Source of the DNA: Azohydromonas australica DSM 1124
Lineage (GTDB): Bacteria; Pseudomonadota; Gammaproteobacteria; Burkholderiales; Burkholderiaceae_C
Length of the DNA stretch: 64,000 nt
Direction of reading: 5' to 3'
Assembly (NCBI RefSeq): GCF_000430725.1
Contig: NZ_KE387208.1
Coordinates: 215,145-279,144 of the forward strand
Under the pieces are notes generated by a model. That model was given only the letters and a program-made list of their open reading frames with translations, was not told where the DNA came from and did no database searches. Position 1 is the first letter of the stretch. Each line of letters opens with the position of its first letter. The position numbers were made by a program, and so were the translations under genes. This document shows positions 7,879 through 18,006 of the stretch, piece after piece.

Positions 7879-8700
7879 TCAGGCCAGCGGTACCGTGAGC
7901 TGCCGGATCAGCGGCGCCGTGTCCGGGCGCACGCCGCGCCACCACTGGAAGGCCTCGGCGGCCTGCTCCACCAGCATGCCCACGCCGTCGGCCAGGCGCT
8001 GCACGCCGGCCCCCTGCGCCAGGCGCAGGAACGGCGTCAGGCCCTTGGCATAGGCCAGCTCATAGGCCAGCTGCGCGCTGCCGAACACGCTGGCGGGCAC
8101 CGCGGGCAGCTCGCCGGTGAGGCTGGCCGAGGTGGCGTTGAGCACGATGTCGAAGCGCAGGCCTTCAAGGTCTTGCAGGCCGCAGCCGCGGATGGAGCCG
8201 GCCCCCTCGCACTGCCGTGCCAGCGCCTGGGCCTTGGCTGCGGTGCGGTTGGCCAGGACAAACTCCGCCGGCTGCTGGGCCAGGAAAGGCAGCAGCGCGC
8301 CACGCGCCGCGCCGCCGGCGCCCAGCATCAGCACCCGCTTGCCCTGGAGGCTGAAGCCCAGGTTGCGCTGGATGTCGTTTACCAGCCCGATGCCGTCGAA
8401 GTTCTCGGCACGGACCCGGTCGCCCTCGAAGGACAGCGCGTTGGCCGCGCCGGCCAGCCGTGCTGCCTCGGACACGTCGCTGGCGTAGGCGAACGCGTCG
8501 AGCTTGAAGGGCGCGGTGATGTTCACGCCCTTGGCGCCGGCGGCACGGAAGGCATCCACCGTCTCCTTGAACCGGCCCAGCGGCGCTTCGAGCCGGGTGT
8601 ACTCGATGTCCTGCCCGGTCTGGCGGGCGAACTCTGTGTGGATCAGCGGCGACTTGGAAAAGCCTACCGGGTTGCCGACGATGGCGTAGCGATCGGTCAT
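7879..8700 (-). CDS. aroE: shikimate dehydrogenase (AroE family)
   Basis: This 273-residue enzyme would interconvert 3-dehydroshikimate and shikimate with NADP(H). Seen motifs are GFSKSPLIH (substrate Ser pair), GVNITAPFK with the catalytic Lys near residue 65, NAL, ENFDGIG holding the catalytic Asp (the family normally reads NTDG), GAGGAARG for dinucleotide, and ANRT, typical of NADP preference. The start codon ATG overlaps the stop of the upstream CoA-transferase gene in an ATGA, so the two are translationally coupled. Because it sits in a LysR-linked operon with CaiB and MaoC enzymes, this is probably a second, catabolic AroE copy rather than the housekeeping one. Confidence 0.92.
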   Translation of the reverse strand: MTDRYAIVGNPVGFSKSPLIHTEFARQTGQDIEYTRLEAPLGRFKETVDAFRAAGAKGVNITAPFKLDAFAYASDVSEAARLAGAANALSFEGDRVRAENFDGIGLVNDIQRNLGFSLQGKRVLMLGAGGAARGALLPFLAQQPAEFVLANRTAAKAQALARQCEGAGSIRGCGLQDLEGLRFDIVLNATSASLTGELPAVPASVFGSAQLAYELAYAKGLTPFLRLAQGAGVQRLADGVGMLVEQAAEAFQWWRGVRPDTAPLIRQLTVPLA

Positions 8701-9941
8701 GACGGTTCTCCTTGCAACTGGGCAACGGCTTCCTCGGCGTGGAGCACGCCCTCGGCCACCAGGCGGTCGATGTCTTCGGCGCCATAGCCCAGGCTCTGCG
8801 CAATGGCACGGTTGTGCTGGCCCATCAGCGGGGCAGGCACGGTCTGCTTCGTGTCGCAGTCCGAGAAGCGGAACGGCGTGTTGGGCAGCTTCACGGTGCC
8901 CAGCACCGGGTGCTCGTGCTCGGTGACGACCTCGCGGGCGATGATCTGCGGGTCCTGCAGCACCTCGTCGATGCGCTGCACCTTGGCGCAGGGCACGTCG
9001 ATGGCGTCCAGCGCAGCCAGGCACTCGGCCACGCTGCGCGCCTCGGTCCAGGCCCGCACCACGGGCAGGATCTCCAGCCGGTGCTCGTTGCGCCCTGCGG
9101 CGGTGTGGAAGCGCGCGTCGGCCGCGAAGGCCTCGCCGCCCACCAGCCGGGCCAGCCGCTTCCACGCGTCGTCCACCTGCGCCGCGATCACCAGGTAGCC
9201 GTCGGTGGCGGTGAAGACGCCGTAGAGCGTGCTGGTGGGCAGGTCGTGACCGGTCTGCACCGGCACGTCCTTCCCGCCGGAGAGCGTGTAGCACTGGATG
9301 GCGTACTCGTGCATCGACACCAGCGTGTCGTAGAGCGCCATGTCGATGTGCCGACCCTTGCCGCTCTTGACGCGGCCCAGCAGCGCGGCGCAGACCGCGG
9401 CCACGCCGTGCGCGCCGGTGTAGAGGTCGCCCAGCGCGATGCGCAGCAGCGGCGGCGCCTCGCCCGGCTGGCCCACCATGGCCATGATCCCGCTCTTGGC
9501 CTCGGCGATCAGCCCGAAGCCGGCACGGTGCGAGTCCGGCCCCGTGTGGCCGTAGGCCGAGACCGAGCAATAGACCAGGCCCGGGTTGCGCGCGGAAAGC
9601 GCCTCGTAGCCCAGGCCCAGCTTGTCCAGCGCGCCAGGGCGGTAGTTCTCGACGAACACGTCGGCCGTGTCCACCAGCTTGTGCATCAGCTCCAGCCCGC
9701 GCGGGTCCTTGAGGTTGATGCACAGGCCCTGCTTGCCCATGTTCTGCTGCAGGTAGTAGCCGCTTTGCCCGTTGATGAAGTAGGCGTGCTGGCGCCCGGC
9801 GTCGCCGGTGGTCGGGCGCTCGACCTTGATGACCTCGGCGCCCATGGCGGCCAGGCAGCGGGAGAGGTAGGGGCCGGCCAGGAAGTGGCTGTAGTCGATG
9901 ACGCGGATGCCGGCCAGCGGCAGCGCTTGCAAGTTGCTCAT
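8697..9941 (-). CDS. CaiB/BaiF family CoA-transferase
   Basis: This 414-residue class III CoA-transferase would move CoA from an acyl-CoA to a free acid. The N-terminal motif LAGIRVIDYSHFLAGPY, the AEVIKVERP segment, NMGKQGLCINLKDPRG and the ALGDLYTGAHG motif with the catalytic Asp (around residue 165) are all family signatures. The start at 9941 (MSNLQALPL) follows from alignment to the family's usual opening. It overlaps aroE by four bases and follows the MaoC gene, so it is a core member of the seven-gene operon. The acid substrate is unknown. Confidence 0.93.
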   Translation of the reverse strand: MSNLQALPLAGIRVIDYSHFLAGPYLSRCLAAMGAEVIKVERPTTGDAGRQHAYFINGQSGYYLQQNMGKQGLCINLKDPRGLELMHKLVDTADVFVENYRPGALDKLGLGYEALSARNPGLVYCSVSAYGHTGPDSHRAGFGLIAEAKSGIMAMVGQPGEAPPLLRIALGDLYTGAHGVAAVCAALLGRVKSGKGRHIDMALYDTLVSMHEYAIQCYTLSGGKDVPVQTGHDLPTSTLYGVFTATDGYLVIAAQVDDAWKRLARLVGGEAFAADARFHTAAGRNEHRLEILPVVRAWTEARSVAECLAALDAIDVPCAKVQRIDEVLQDPQIIAREVVTEHEHPVLGTVKLPNTPFRFSDCDTKQTVPAPLMGQHNRAIAQSLGYGAEDIDRLVAEGVLHAEEAVAQLQGEPS

Positions 9942-9970
9942 GGAGTGCTCGTGCTTCGTTGCGGACGTAC

Positions 9971-10447
9971 TCAGGCGCCAGCCGGGCGCAGCGGGATCAT
10001 CAGCCGGTGCTCGCCCTTCTGGACGACCTCGCCGCGCTGGTTGATCAGCTCCGATGGCAGGATGACGATGCCCCAGCCCGCGCGGCTCTTGCTGCGGCGC
10101 GCGGTGCCGACGCGGAACTTCACGCGCACCGTGTCGCCGAGCTTGATGGGCGCCACGAAGTCCCAGCTCCAGCCCATGGACATGCCCGGCTGGAAGCGCA
10201 GCGCGCTGCGGGTCTTCAGGCCGTCGGCGATGGACAGGCCGAACAGGCCGTGCGCGACACGGGTGCCGAACGGCGTGGTGCGGGCGTAGTCCTCGTCGGT
10301 GTGCACCGGCGTGAAGTCGCCGGTGAGTTCGGCGTAGGCCATCACGCGGGCTTCGGTCACCTCGTACTCGGGACTGGTGCACTCGGCACCTTCCTGGACT
10401 TCGTCCCAGTACAGCTCGGGGGTGCCGGGATCGGGGCTGTGGCTCAT
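9971..10447 (-). CDS. MaoC-like enoyl-CoA hydratase/dehydratase
   Basis: This 158-residue protein is a single hotdog-fold MaoC domain. The R-hydratase signature is visible as YAELTGDFTPVHTDEDYA followed by RVAHGLFGLSIADGL, with the catalytic Asp and His around residues 43 and 48. It would hydrate an enoyl-CoA or dehydrate a 3-hydroxyacyl-CoA. It lies between the VOC gene and the CaiB CoA-transferase, consistent with activation of an acid to its CoA ester followed by hydration. The exact substrate is not determinable. Confidence 0.88.
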   Translation of the reverse strand: MSHSPDPGTPELYWDEVQEGAECTSPEYEVTEARVMAYAELTGDFTPVHTDEDYARTTPFGTRVAHGLFGLSIADGLKTRSALRFQPGMSMGWSWDFVAPIKLGDTVRVKFRVGTARRSKSRAGWGIVILPSELINQRGEVVQKGEHRLMIPLRPAGA

Positions 10448-10480
10448 GTCGCGTTCGTTCCTTCGGGTTGTGTCTGGGGC

Positions 10481-10867
10481 TCAGGCGCGCGGGTCCACCG
10501 CCAGCGCCTCGTCCACCGCGTTGCCGGTGGCCTGCAGGATTTCCACCGCCAGCCCGTCGGGCAGGCGCAGCCAGTTGCGGCCCTGAGGCATCTCTTCCAC
10601 ACCGAAGGGCTTGGCGGCTTCCAGCGCGGCTTCCAGGTCGCTGGTCATCACGCCCAGGTGGGCCAGGCGGCCTTCGGGGCCTTCGAAGCCCGGGTCCTGG
10701 ATGAACTGCATGCCGCCGATGGTCCAGACCTGGCGCGGCGCCTCGGGGTCGCCGTCGACCATGCGCGTGCTCATGCCCAGCACCTCGCGGAAGAAGCGCA
10801 GGTGCCACTGCAGGTCCTTCACGCGCACGGCCACGTGCTCGACGTAGGAACGGGTGTTCGCCGTCAT
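10481..10867 (-). CDS. VOC (glyoxalase/bleomycin-resistance) fold protein
   Basis: This 128-residue protein has the paired beta-alpha-beta-beta-beta pattern of vicinal-oxygen-chelate enzymes. VEHVAVRVKDLQWHLRFFREVLGM opens the first half and LAHLGVMTSDLEAALEAAK the second, and a late Glu (AVEILQ) suits the third metal ligand. Members include isomerases, epimerases and dioxygenases acting on CoA esters or small acids. In this operon a role in isomerising or epimerising a pathway intermediate is plausible, but no specific reaction can be named. Confidence 0.82.
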   Translation of the reverse strand: MTANTRSYVEHVAVRVKDLQWHLRFFREVLGMSTRMVDGDPEAPRQVWTIGGMQFIQDPGFEGPEGRLAHLGVMTSDLEAALEAAKPFGVEEMPQGRNWLRLPDGLAVEILQATGNAVDEALAVDPRA

Positions 10868-10900
10868 CGGGTGTCTCCTTCGGAGTGGTTCAAGCGGGGT

Positions 10901-11836
10901 TCAGGCGGCTTGCAGCCGGCGCTCGATGCCCTTGATGCAGGCCACCAGCGTGCGGTTGACGGGCGTGGGCACGCCCAGGCGCTCGCCCTGGCGCACGACG
11001 GCGCCGTTGATGAAATCGACCTCGGTGATCGAGCCCTTCTCCAGGCTCTGCAGCATCGAGGTCTTGAACTGCGGCGGCAGTCCGGCGCTGGCCTTGAGCC
11101 AGGGCTGGCGCGCATCGGTCATGGAGAGACGGACGCCCTTGGCCTGTGCCACGGCGATGGCCTCGGCCACGGCCGCCAGCGCGGCCTCCTCGATCTCCGG
11201 CACGGCGTACAGGTCGCCGTAGCTGAGGCCCGTGATGCCGGCCAGCGCGCCGGTGGCCACGTTGACCAGCAGCTTGTCCCACATCGTCCCGAGGATGTTG
11301 TCGCTGACGATGCAGCGCAGGCCGGCCTTCTCGAAGGCCTTGGCCACCGCCTGGGCGCGGAAGCTCACCGTGCCGTCAAGCTCGCCGATGAGCGTTTCCT
11401 TGTCCTGGACGCCGATGCGCACCCGGCCCGGCGCCAGCAGCACGCCGCCGACGTAGGTCTTGCCCGCCATCACGCGCTGGCGGCCCGCGACGGCGATGAG
11501 CTCGTCCTCGTGGCCCAGGCCGTTCTGCAGCGACATCACCACCGTGTCGGGACCGACGACCGGGCCGGCCGCCTCGATGGCGCGCCGGGTGTCGAAGGAC
11601 TTCACCAGCACGATGACGAGGTCCACCGGCTCCAGCGCGGCGCAACTGGTGGCGGCGCGGACCTTCACGCCGCGCTCCACGCCGTCCTCGACCAGGCGCA
11701 GGCCGTCGCGGTTCATGGCGTCCACGTGCGCGGCGTTGCGCGTCACCAGCGTCACCTCGCAGCCGCCCTCGGCCAGCACGCCGCCGATCGCGCATCCTAG
11801 GGCGCCCGCGCCCAGCACACAGATCTTCAAGCTCAT
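10901..11836 (-). CDS. 2-dehydropantoate 2-reductase family oxidoreductase (ApbA/PanE fold)
   Basis: This 311-residue protein begins with a Rossmann motif ICVLGAGALGCAIGG. It also has WDKLLVNVATGALAGI around residue 180, with the family's catalytic Lys, and a C-terminal SMLQSLEKGSITEVDFING motif. Known members reduce ketopantoate with NADPH; many operon-borne paralogues reduce other 2-keto acids. As the first gene of the catabolic operon and next to its LysR regulator, this copy is more likely a pathway enzyme than part of pantothenate synthesis. The start lies 129 bases from the lysR start across a shared promoter region. Confidence 0.85.
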   Translation of the reverse strand: MSLKICVLGAGALGCAIGGVLAEGGCEVTLVTRNAAHVDAMNRDGLRLVEDGVERGVKVRAATSCAALEPVDLVIVLVKSFDTRRAIEAAGPVVGPDTVVMSLQNGLGHEDELIAVAGRQRVMAGKTYVGGVLLAPGRVRIGVQDKETLIGELDGTVSFRAQAVAKAFEKAGLRCIVSDNILGTMWDKLLVNVATGALAGITGLSYGDLYAVPEIEEAALAAVAEAIAVAQAKGVRLSMTDARQPWLKASAGLPPQFKTSMLQSLEKGSITEVDFINGAVVRQGERLGVPTPVNRTLVACIKGIERRLQAA

Positions 11837-11931
11837 TCCTTCGTCATTGGCTGCTGCCGGCCTTGGCAGCGAATGGCCGCGACGATAGGCAGCGACGAAG
11901 ATGCTGGCAATTCAATGGCGGCAATACACTC

Positions 11932-11948
11932 CATTGCGATTCGCAATG
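11932..11948. promoter_or_regulatory. 17-bp palindrome, probable LysR operator
   Basis: CATTGCGA-T-TCGCAATG is a perfect inverted repeat with a T-N11-A core, the hallmark of LysR-type operators. It sits 18 bases before the lysR start codon and about 95 bases upstream of the divergent operon's first gene, a geometry that suits both autorepression and activation of the operon. A further CAATG/CATTG pair lies immediately beside it (about 11913-11936). Confidence 0.7.
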
Positions 11949-11965
11949 AAGAAAGCTGCTTTCCC

Positions 11966-12913
11966 ATGAGCACCGACGACACCCTGCTGCCGGACCTGAA
12001 GCTGCTGCGCCTGTTCGAGCTGCTCTACGGCACGCGCAGCGTCACGCGCGCGGCCGAGCAGCTGGGGCAGAGCCAGCCCACGGTGAGCATCTGGCTGGGC
12101 CGGTTGCGGGAGCTGCTGCACGACCCGCTGTTCGTGCGCACGCCCGCGGGCATGCAGCCCACGCCGCGGGCGGAGGCGCTCATCGGCACCGTGCGGGACG
12201 CCCTGGCCTGCATGCGGCGGCTGGCGGAGACGGCGCCGGAGTTCGATCCCGCCCAGGCGCAGCGGCGCTTTCGCATCTGCATGACCGACGCCAGCCACGT
12301 CACGCTGCTGCCGCAGATGCTCGCGCACGTGCGCGCGGTGGCGCCAGGCGTGCGGCTGGAGGCCGCGCGCATCGACGCGGACACGGCGCGTGCCCTGGAG
12401 GCCGGCGACGCCGACCTGGCCATCGGCCTGGTGCCGGGGCTGGAAGCGGGCTTCTACCAGCAGACCCTTTTCGCGCAGGACTGGGTCTGCCTCGTCAATC
12501 GGCGCCATCCGCGCCTGGCCGACGGTCGGCTCACGCTGCGCCGCTACGAGGCCGAGCCGCACGTGGCCATCGCCTCGGGCACCGGCTACCAGCTGCTCGC
12601 CGCGACGCTGAAGGAGCGCGGCATCACGCGCGACGTCCACCTGGAGCTGCCGGGCTTCCTGGGCCTGCCCGCCATCGTCTCCACCACCGACCTCGTGGCC
12701 ACGCTGCCGCGCCACATCGGCGAAACGCTGGCCCGCACGGCGGATCTGCTGGTGCTCAAGTGCCCGCTGCCCATCCCGGGCTTCGAGGTCAAGCAGCACT
12801 GGCATGCTCGCTTCCACCACGACGCCGCCAACCGCTGGCTGCGCGGCGTTTGCGCGGCGCTGTTCATGCAGGAGGGTGCGCCGCGCAAGGCCGCGGCACA
12901 GCCCGCCGGATGA
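11966..12913 (+). CDS. LysR-type transcriptional regulator
   Basis: This 315-residue protein has an N-terminal winged helix-turn-helix (LLRLFELLYGTRSVTRAAEQLGQSQPTVSIWLGRLREL, about 12-50) and a periplasmic-binding-protein-like effector domain (about 95-300). The ATG at 11966 is preferred because the HTH then begins at the usual distance from the N-terminus; an upstream in-frame ATG would add 31 non-conserved residues and would place the operator inside the gene. It is divergent from the PanE/VOC/MaoC/CaiB/AroE/DctP/AroQ operon and almost certainly controls it. The inducer is presumably the operon's substrate or an intermediate. Confidence 0.92.
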   Translation: MSTDDTLLPDLKLLRLFELLYGTRSVTRAAEQLGQSQPTVSIWLGRLRELLHDPLFVRTPAGMQPTPRAEALIGTVRDALACMRRLAETAPEFDPAQAQRRFRICMTDASHVTLLPQMLAHVRAVAPGVRLEAARIDADTARALEAGDADLAIGLVPGLEAGFYQQTLFAQDWVCLVNRRHPRLADGRLTLRRYEAEPHVAIASGTGYQLLAATLKERGITRDVHLELPGFLGLPAIVSTTDLVATLPRHIGETLARTADLLVLKCPLPIPGFEVKQHWHARFHHDAANRWLRGVCAALFMQEGAPRKAAAQPAG

Positions 12914-13033
12914 TGATGGCCGCGCCCGCTCTTCAGGACCGGTCCGCGGTCAGCGTCGAAGCCCGTTGAGCGTGGCGGGCCAGGTTGGCGGGGTGCCTGG
13001 CTCGACCACGGACCGCAGCGCAGCCGCCGTCAC

Positions 13034-15499
<2,466 letters not shown>

Positions 15500-15508
15500 G
15501 TGGTCTTC

Positions 15509-15916
15509 CTAGAGTTTGATCAGGTGCAGCACCAGGCAGCCGTCGCGCAGCGTGGGCGGGTTGAGCTCGAAACGGCCCGGCGGCAGCGCGATGCGCCGCT
15601 CGAACATGCCGTGCGGAATCTCCAGGCTGCGCACGCGGTGCCCGTGGCCCGGCAGCAGCAGCGGGCGGGAGCCGCGCACCAGCAGCGCGCCGTTCTCGCG
15701 GCTCACCTGCACCCGCTCGGCCGGCACGCCCGGCATGGCGACGACGATCACGATCTCGTACTCGTCCTCCACCATGTCCATCGGCGGCTGCCAGATCGCG
15801 GCGCCCGCGCCGGGGCCGCCGCTGGGAAAGAACTGCTGGTGCAGCCGGTCGGCCTGGCTCAACGCCTTGCAGGCCTCCATCCACATCCAGGCTTCGAGAT
15901 CGTTTCTGCTGGGCAT
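15509..15916 (-). CDS. Hsp20/alpha-crystallin family small heat-shock protein
   Basis: This 135-residue protein has a short N-terminal arm and an alpha-crystallin domain (about 42-130). Landmarks are PPMDMVEDEYEIVIVVAMPGVPAERVQVSRENGALLVRGSR and the closing GRFELNPPTLRDGCLVLHL. The C-terminal extension is nearly absent, ending in HLIKL, so the usual I-x-I oligomerisation tail is missing or reduced to this. It would hold unfolding proteins in the cytoplasm. It is directly upstream of lon, linking holding and degradation of damaged proteins. A possible heat-shock promoter lies about 100 bases upstream. Confidence 0.92.
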   Translation of the reverse strand: MPSRNDLEAWMWMEACKALSQADRLHQQFFPSGGPGAGAAIWQPPMDMVEDEYEIVIVVAMPGVPAERVQVSRENGALLVRGSRPLLLPGHGHRVRSLEIPHGMFERRIALPPGRFELNPPTLRDGCLVLHLIKL

Positions 15917-16013
15917 CGGGGCTCACCTCGGGACGCAGCGTGGTAGCTGCCGTCCGGTCTTGAAGCAATCAACGCACCCTTCGGCGCCAGGCGCCGGGGG
16001 CCAAGTTCTCGGT

Positions 16014-16041
16014 AGATAGGGGCGAATTCCGGGAGGCCAAG
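16014..16041 (-). promoter_or_regulatory. candidate sigma-32 promoter for hsp20-lon
   Basis: On the minus strand CTTGGC (16041-16036) is followed after 13 bases by CCCCTATCT (16022-16014). This resembles the heat-shock consensus CTTGAAA-N11-15-CCCCATNT. It would give a leader of roughly 90 bases before the hsp20 start. The leader contains a perfect 15-bp palindrome CGGCGCC-A-GGCGCCG at 15982-15996, which could fold in the mRNA. Confidence 0.4.
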
Positions 16042-16139
16042 ACCCCGCTCGGTCATGGCCCGCCGCGCACTCAGGACTTTCCCGTGCGGGAATGCCCTGA
16101 TGGGTAGCGCTATCACAGCCGCCTAGGATGCAACCCAAC

Positions 16140-16150
16140 TGGTCAGACCA
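16140..16150. promoter_or_regulatory. TGGTC-A-GACCA palindrome, probable GntR-family operator
   Basis: A perfect 11-bp palindrome with the TGGT...ACCA core common to FadR-subfamily GntR operators lies 18 bases before the regulator's start codon. The position predicts autorepression, and control of the co-directional TRAP/catabolic genes if they share the transcript. Confidence 0.55.
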
Positions 16151-16168
16151 CTTTGCCAGCTAACCAAT

Positions 16169-16915
16169 ATGCCCATCCAGGCCATCGAACCCCGCCGCCT
16201 CTACCGCCAGATCGCCGATCAGCTGCGGGCGCTGATCGACGGGGGCGAATTCGCTCCCGGCTCGCGGTTGCCGGCCGAGCGGGATCTGGCGCAGCAGCTC
16301 GGCGTGTCGCGGCCCTCGGTGCGCGAGGCGCTGATCGCGCTGGAGGTCGAGGGCGTGGTCGAGGTACGCATGGGCTCGGGCGTCTACGTGCGCTCCCGCG
16401 CGGCCCGTGCGGTGGCGGTGGCGGTGGCGCCGGCGGTGGAAGGCGAAGGCCCGCTGGAGACGATCCGCGCGCGCCAGGTGCTCGAAGGCGAGCTGGCCGC
16501 GATGGCTGCACTGGCGAGCAGCCCGGCGCTGGTGGCCGCGCTCACCGAGGCCGTGGACCAGATGGAGCAGGACATCGACGCCGGGCTGATGCCGCTGCGC
16601 GGCGACCGGCTCTTCCACCTGCGCATGGCCGAGGCGGCGGAGAACGCGCCGCTGCTGCGCGTGGTGACGCAGCTCTTCGACGAGCGCAACAACCCGCTGT
16701 TCGAGCGCCTTGGGCGGCATTTCGAGAACGCCGACAACTGGCGCGCCGCCGTGGCCGAGCACCGGCGCGTGGTGCAGGCCGTCGCCGTCGGCGACGCTGC
16801 GGCCGCGCGCGCGGCGATGCGCGAGCACCTGCAGCGCTCGCACGACCGTTTCACCGTCAACTGGCCCGCCACCGACGCGGCGCCGCTGCTGGCGCCCGAG
16901 CGCATCACGCCGTGA
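16169..16915 (+). CDS. GntR-family transcriptional regulator, FadR/FCD subfamily
   Basis: This 248-residue protein has an N-terminal winged HTH (LYRQIADQLRALIDGGEFAPGSRLPAERDLAQQLGVSRPSVREAL, about 10-55, followed by the wing VEVRMGSGVYV). Its C-terminal all-helical FCD ligand domain carries the metal/carboxylate residues in DRLFHLRMAEAAENAPL and EHRRVVQAVAVGDAAAARAAMREHL. Family members sense sugar acids or other carboxylates. It heads a plus-strand series of TRAP transporter and sugar-acid-type enzymes and probably represses them until the substrate is present. Confidence 0.93.
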   Translation: MPIQAIEPRRLYRQIADQLRALIDGGEFAPGSRLPAERDLAQQLGVSRPSVREALIALEVEGVVEVRMGSGVYVRSRAARAVAVAVAPAVEGEGPLETIRARQVLEGELAAMAALASSPALVAALTEAVDQMEQDIDAGLMPLRGDRLFHLRMAEAAENAPLLRVVTQLFDERNNPLFERLGRHFENADNWRAAVAEHRRVVQAVAVGDAAAARAAMREHLQRSHDRFTVNWPATDAAPLLAPERITP

Positions 16916-16934
16916 GCGTGGTGCCTTGAACCGT

Positions 16935-16956
16935 TGCGGCCACGGGGGTGGCCGCA
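16935..16956 (+). repeat. intercistronic hairpin between gntR and dctP
   Basis: Perfect 9-bp arms TGCGGCCAC/GTGGCCGCA (16935-16943 and 16948-16956) enclose a GGGG loop. The hairpin sits 19 bases past the gntR stop and has no T-run. It may attenuate readthrough or protect the downstream dctP message. Confidence 0.5.
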
Positions 16957-17009
16957 GCCCGACCGATTCAACCAAAGGCCTGCCACAAGGGCCGACCACA
17001 GGAGACGAC

Positions 17010-17987
17010 ATGGACCGACGCCTTGCCTTCAAGACCGCCCTGGCCGCCGTGGCGCTGGCCGCCGCCGGCACCGCCGGCGCGCAGACCAAGCTCAAGTGGG
17101 CCCACGTCTACGAGACCTCCGAGCCCTTCCACAAGTGGTCGGTGTGGGCCGCCGACGAGATCAAGAAGCGCAGCGGCGGCAAGTACCAGATCGACGTCTA
17201 CCCGGCCTCGCAGCTCGGCAAGGAGAACGACATCAACCAGGGCCTGGCGCTGGGCACGGTGGACATGATCATTTCCGGCTCCAGCTTCGCGGCCAAGAGC
17301 TTCCCGCGCATCGGCGTCACGTACTACCCCTACACCTTCCGCGACGTCAACCACCTGCTGGCCTACACCAAGAGCGACATCTACAAGGAGCTCACCGCGG
17401 GCTACGAGCAGAAGTCGGGCAACCACATCGTGGCCACGACCTACTACGGCGTGCGCCACACGACCAGCAACAAGCCCATCGCCAAGTGCGCGGACATGAA
17501 GGGCCTGAAGATCCGCGTGCCCGACGTGCCGGCCTACCTGGCCATGCCGCGTGCCTGCGGCGCCAACACCACGCCCATCGCCTTCGCCGAGGTGTACCTG
17601 GCGCTGCAGAACGGCACCGTGGAGGCGCAGGAGAACCCGCTGCCCACCATCGAGGCCAAGAAGTTCTTCGAGGTGCAGAAGCACATCGTGCTCACCGGCC
17701 ACATCGTGGACCACCTCAACACCGTCGTCTCCGGCGCGCTGTGGAAGAAGCTGCCCGACGCCGACAAGGCCATGTTCACCGCGGTGGCGCAGGAGGCGGC
17801 GGAGAAGGCCTCGCAGGAAGTCGCCGCCAAGGAGAAGGAGCTCGTGGCCACCTTCAAGGCCAAGGGCCTGACGGTGACGGAGGTGGACAAGAACGAGTTC
17901 CGCGACACCGTGCTCAAGAACGTGCCCTTCGAGCAGTTCGGCTACCAGAAGGCCGACTGGGAGCGCATCCAGGCGCTGGTGAAGTAA
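17010..17987 (+). CDS. dctP: TRAP transporter solute-binding protein DctP
   Basis: This 325-residue periplasmic protein has signal peptide MDRRLAFKTALAAVALAAAG (cleavage near AGA/QTK, residue 25). Family landmarks are WAHVYETSEPFHKWSVWAAD, VYPASQLGKENDINQGLALG, the GLKIRVPDVPAYL hinge with the substrate-carboxylate Arg, and TVEAQENPLPTI. It captures a carboxylate (probably a sugar acid, given the enzymes downstream) and passes it to DctQM. The ATG at 17010 has AGGAGA seven bases upstream. It shares an operon with dctQ (19-base gap) and dctM. Confidence 0.95.
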   Translation: MDRRLAFKTALAAVALAAAGTAGAQTKLKWAHVYETSEPFHKWSVWAADEIKKRSGGKYQIDVYPASQLGKENDINQGLALGTVDMIISGSSFAAKSFPRIGVTYYPYTFRDVNHLLAYTKSDIYKELTAGYEQKSGNHIVATTYYGVRHTTSNKPIAKCADMKGLKIRVPDVPAYLAMPRACGANTTPIAFAEVYLALQNGTVEAQENPLPTIEAKKFFEVQKHIVLTGHIVDHLNTVVSGALWKKLPDADKAMFTAVAQEAAEKASQEVAAKEKELVATFKAKGLTVTEVDKNEFRDTVLKNVPFEQFGYQKADWERIQALVK

Positions 17988-18006
17988 GCGCGAGGCAAGC
18001 ACAGCC

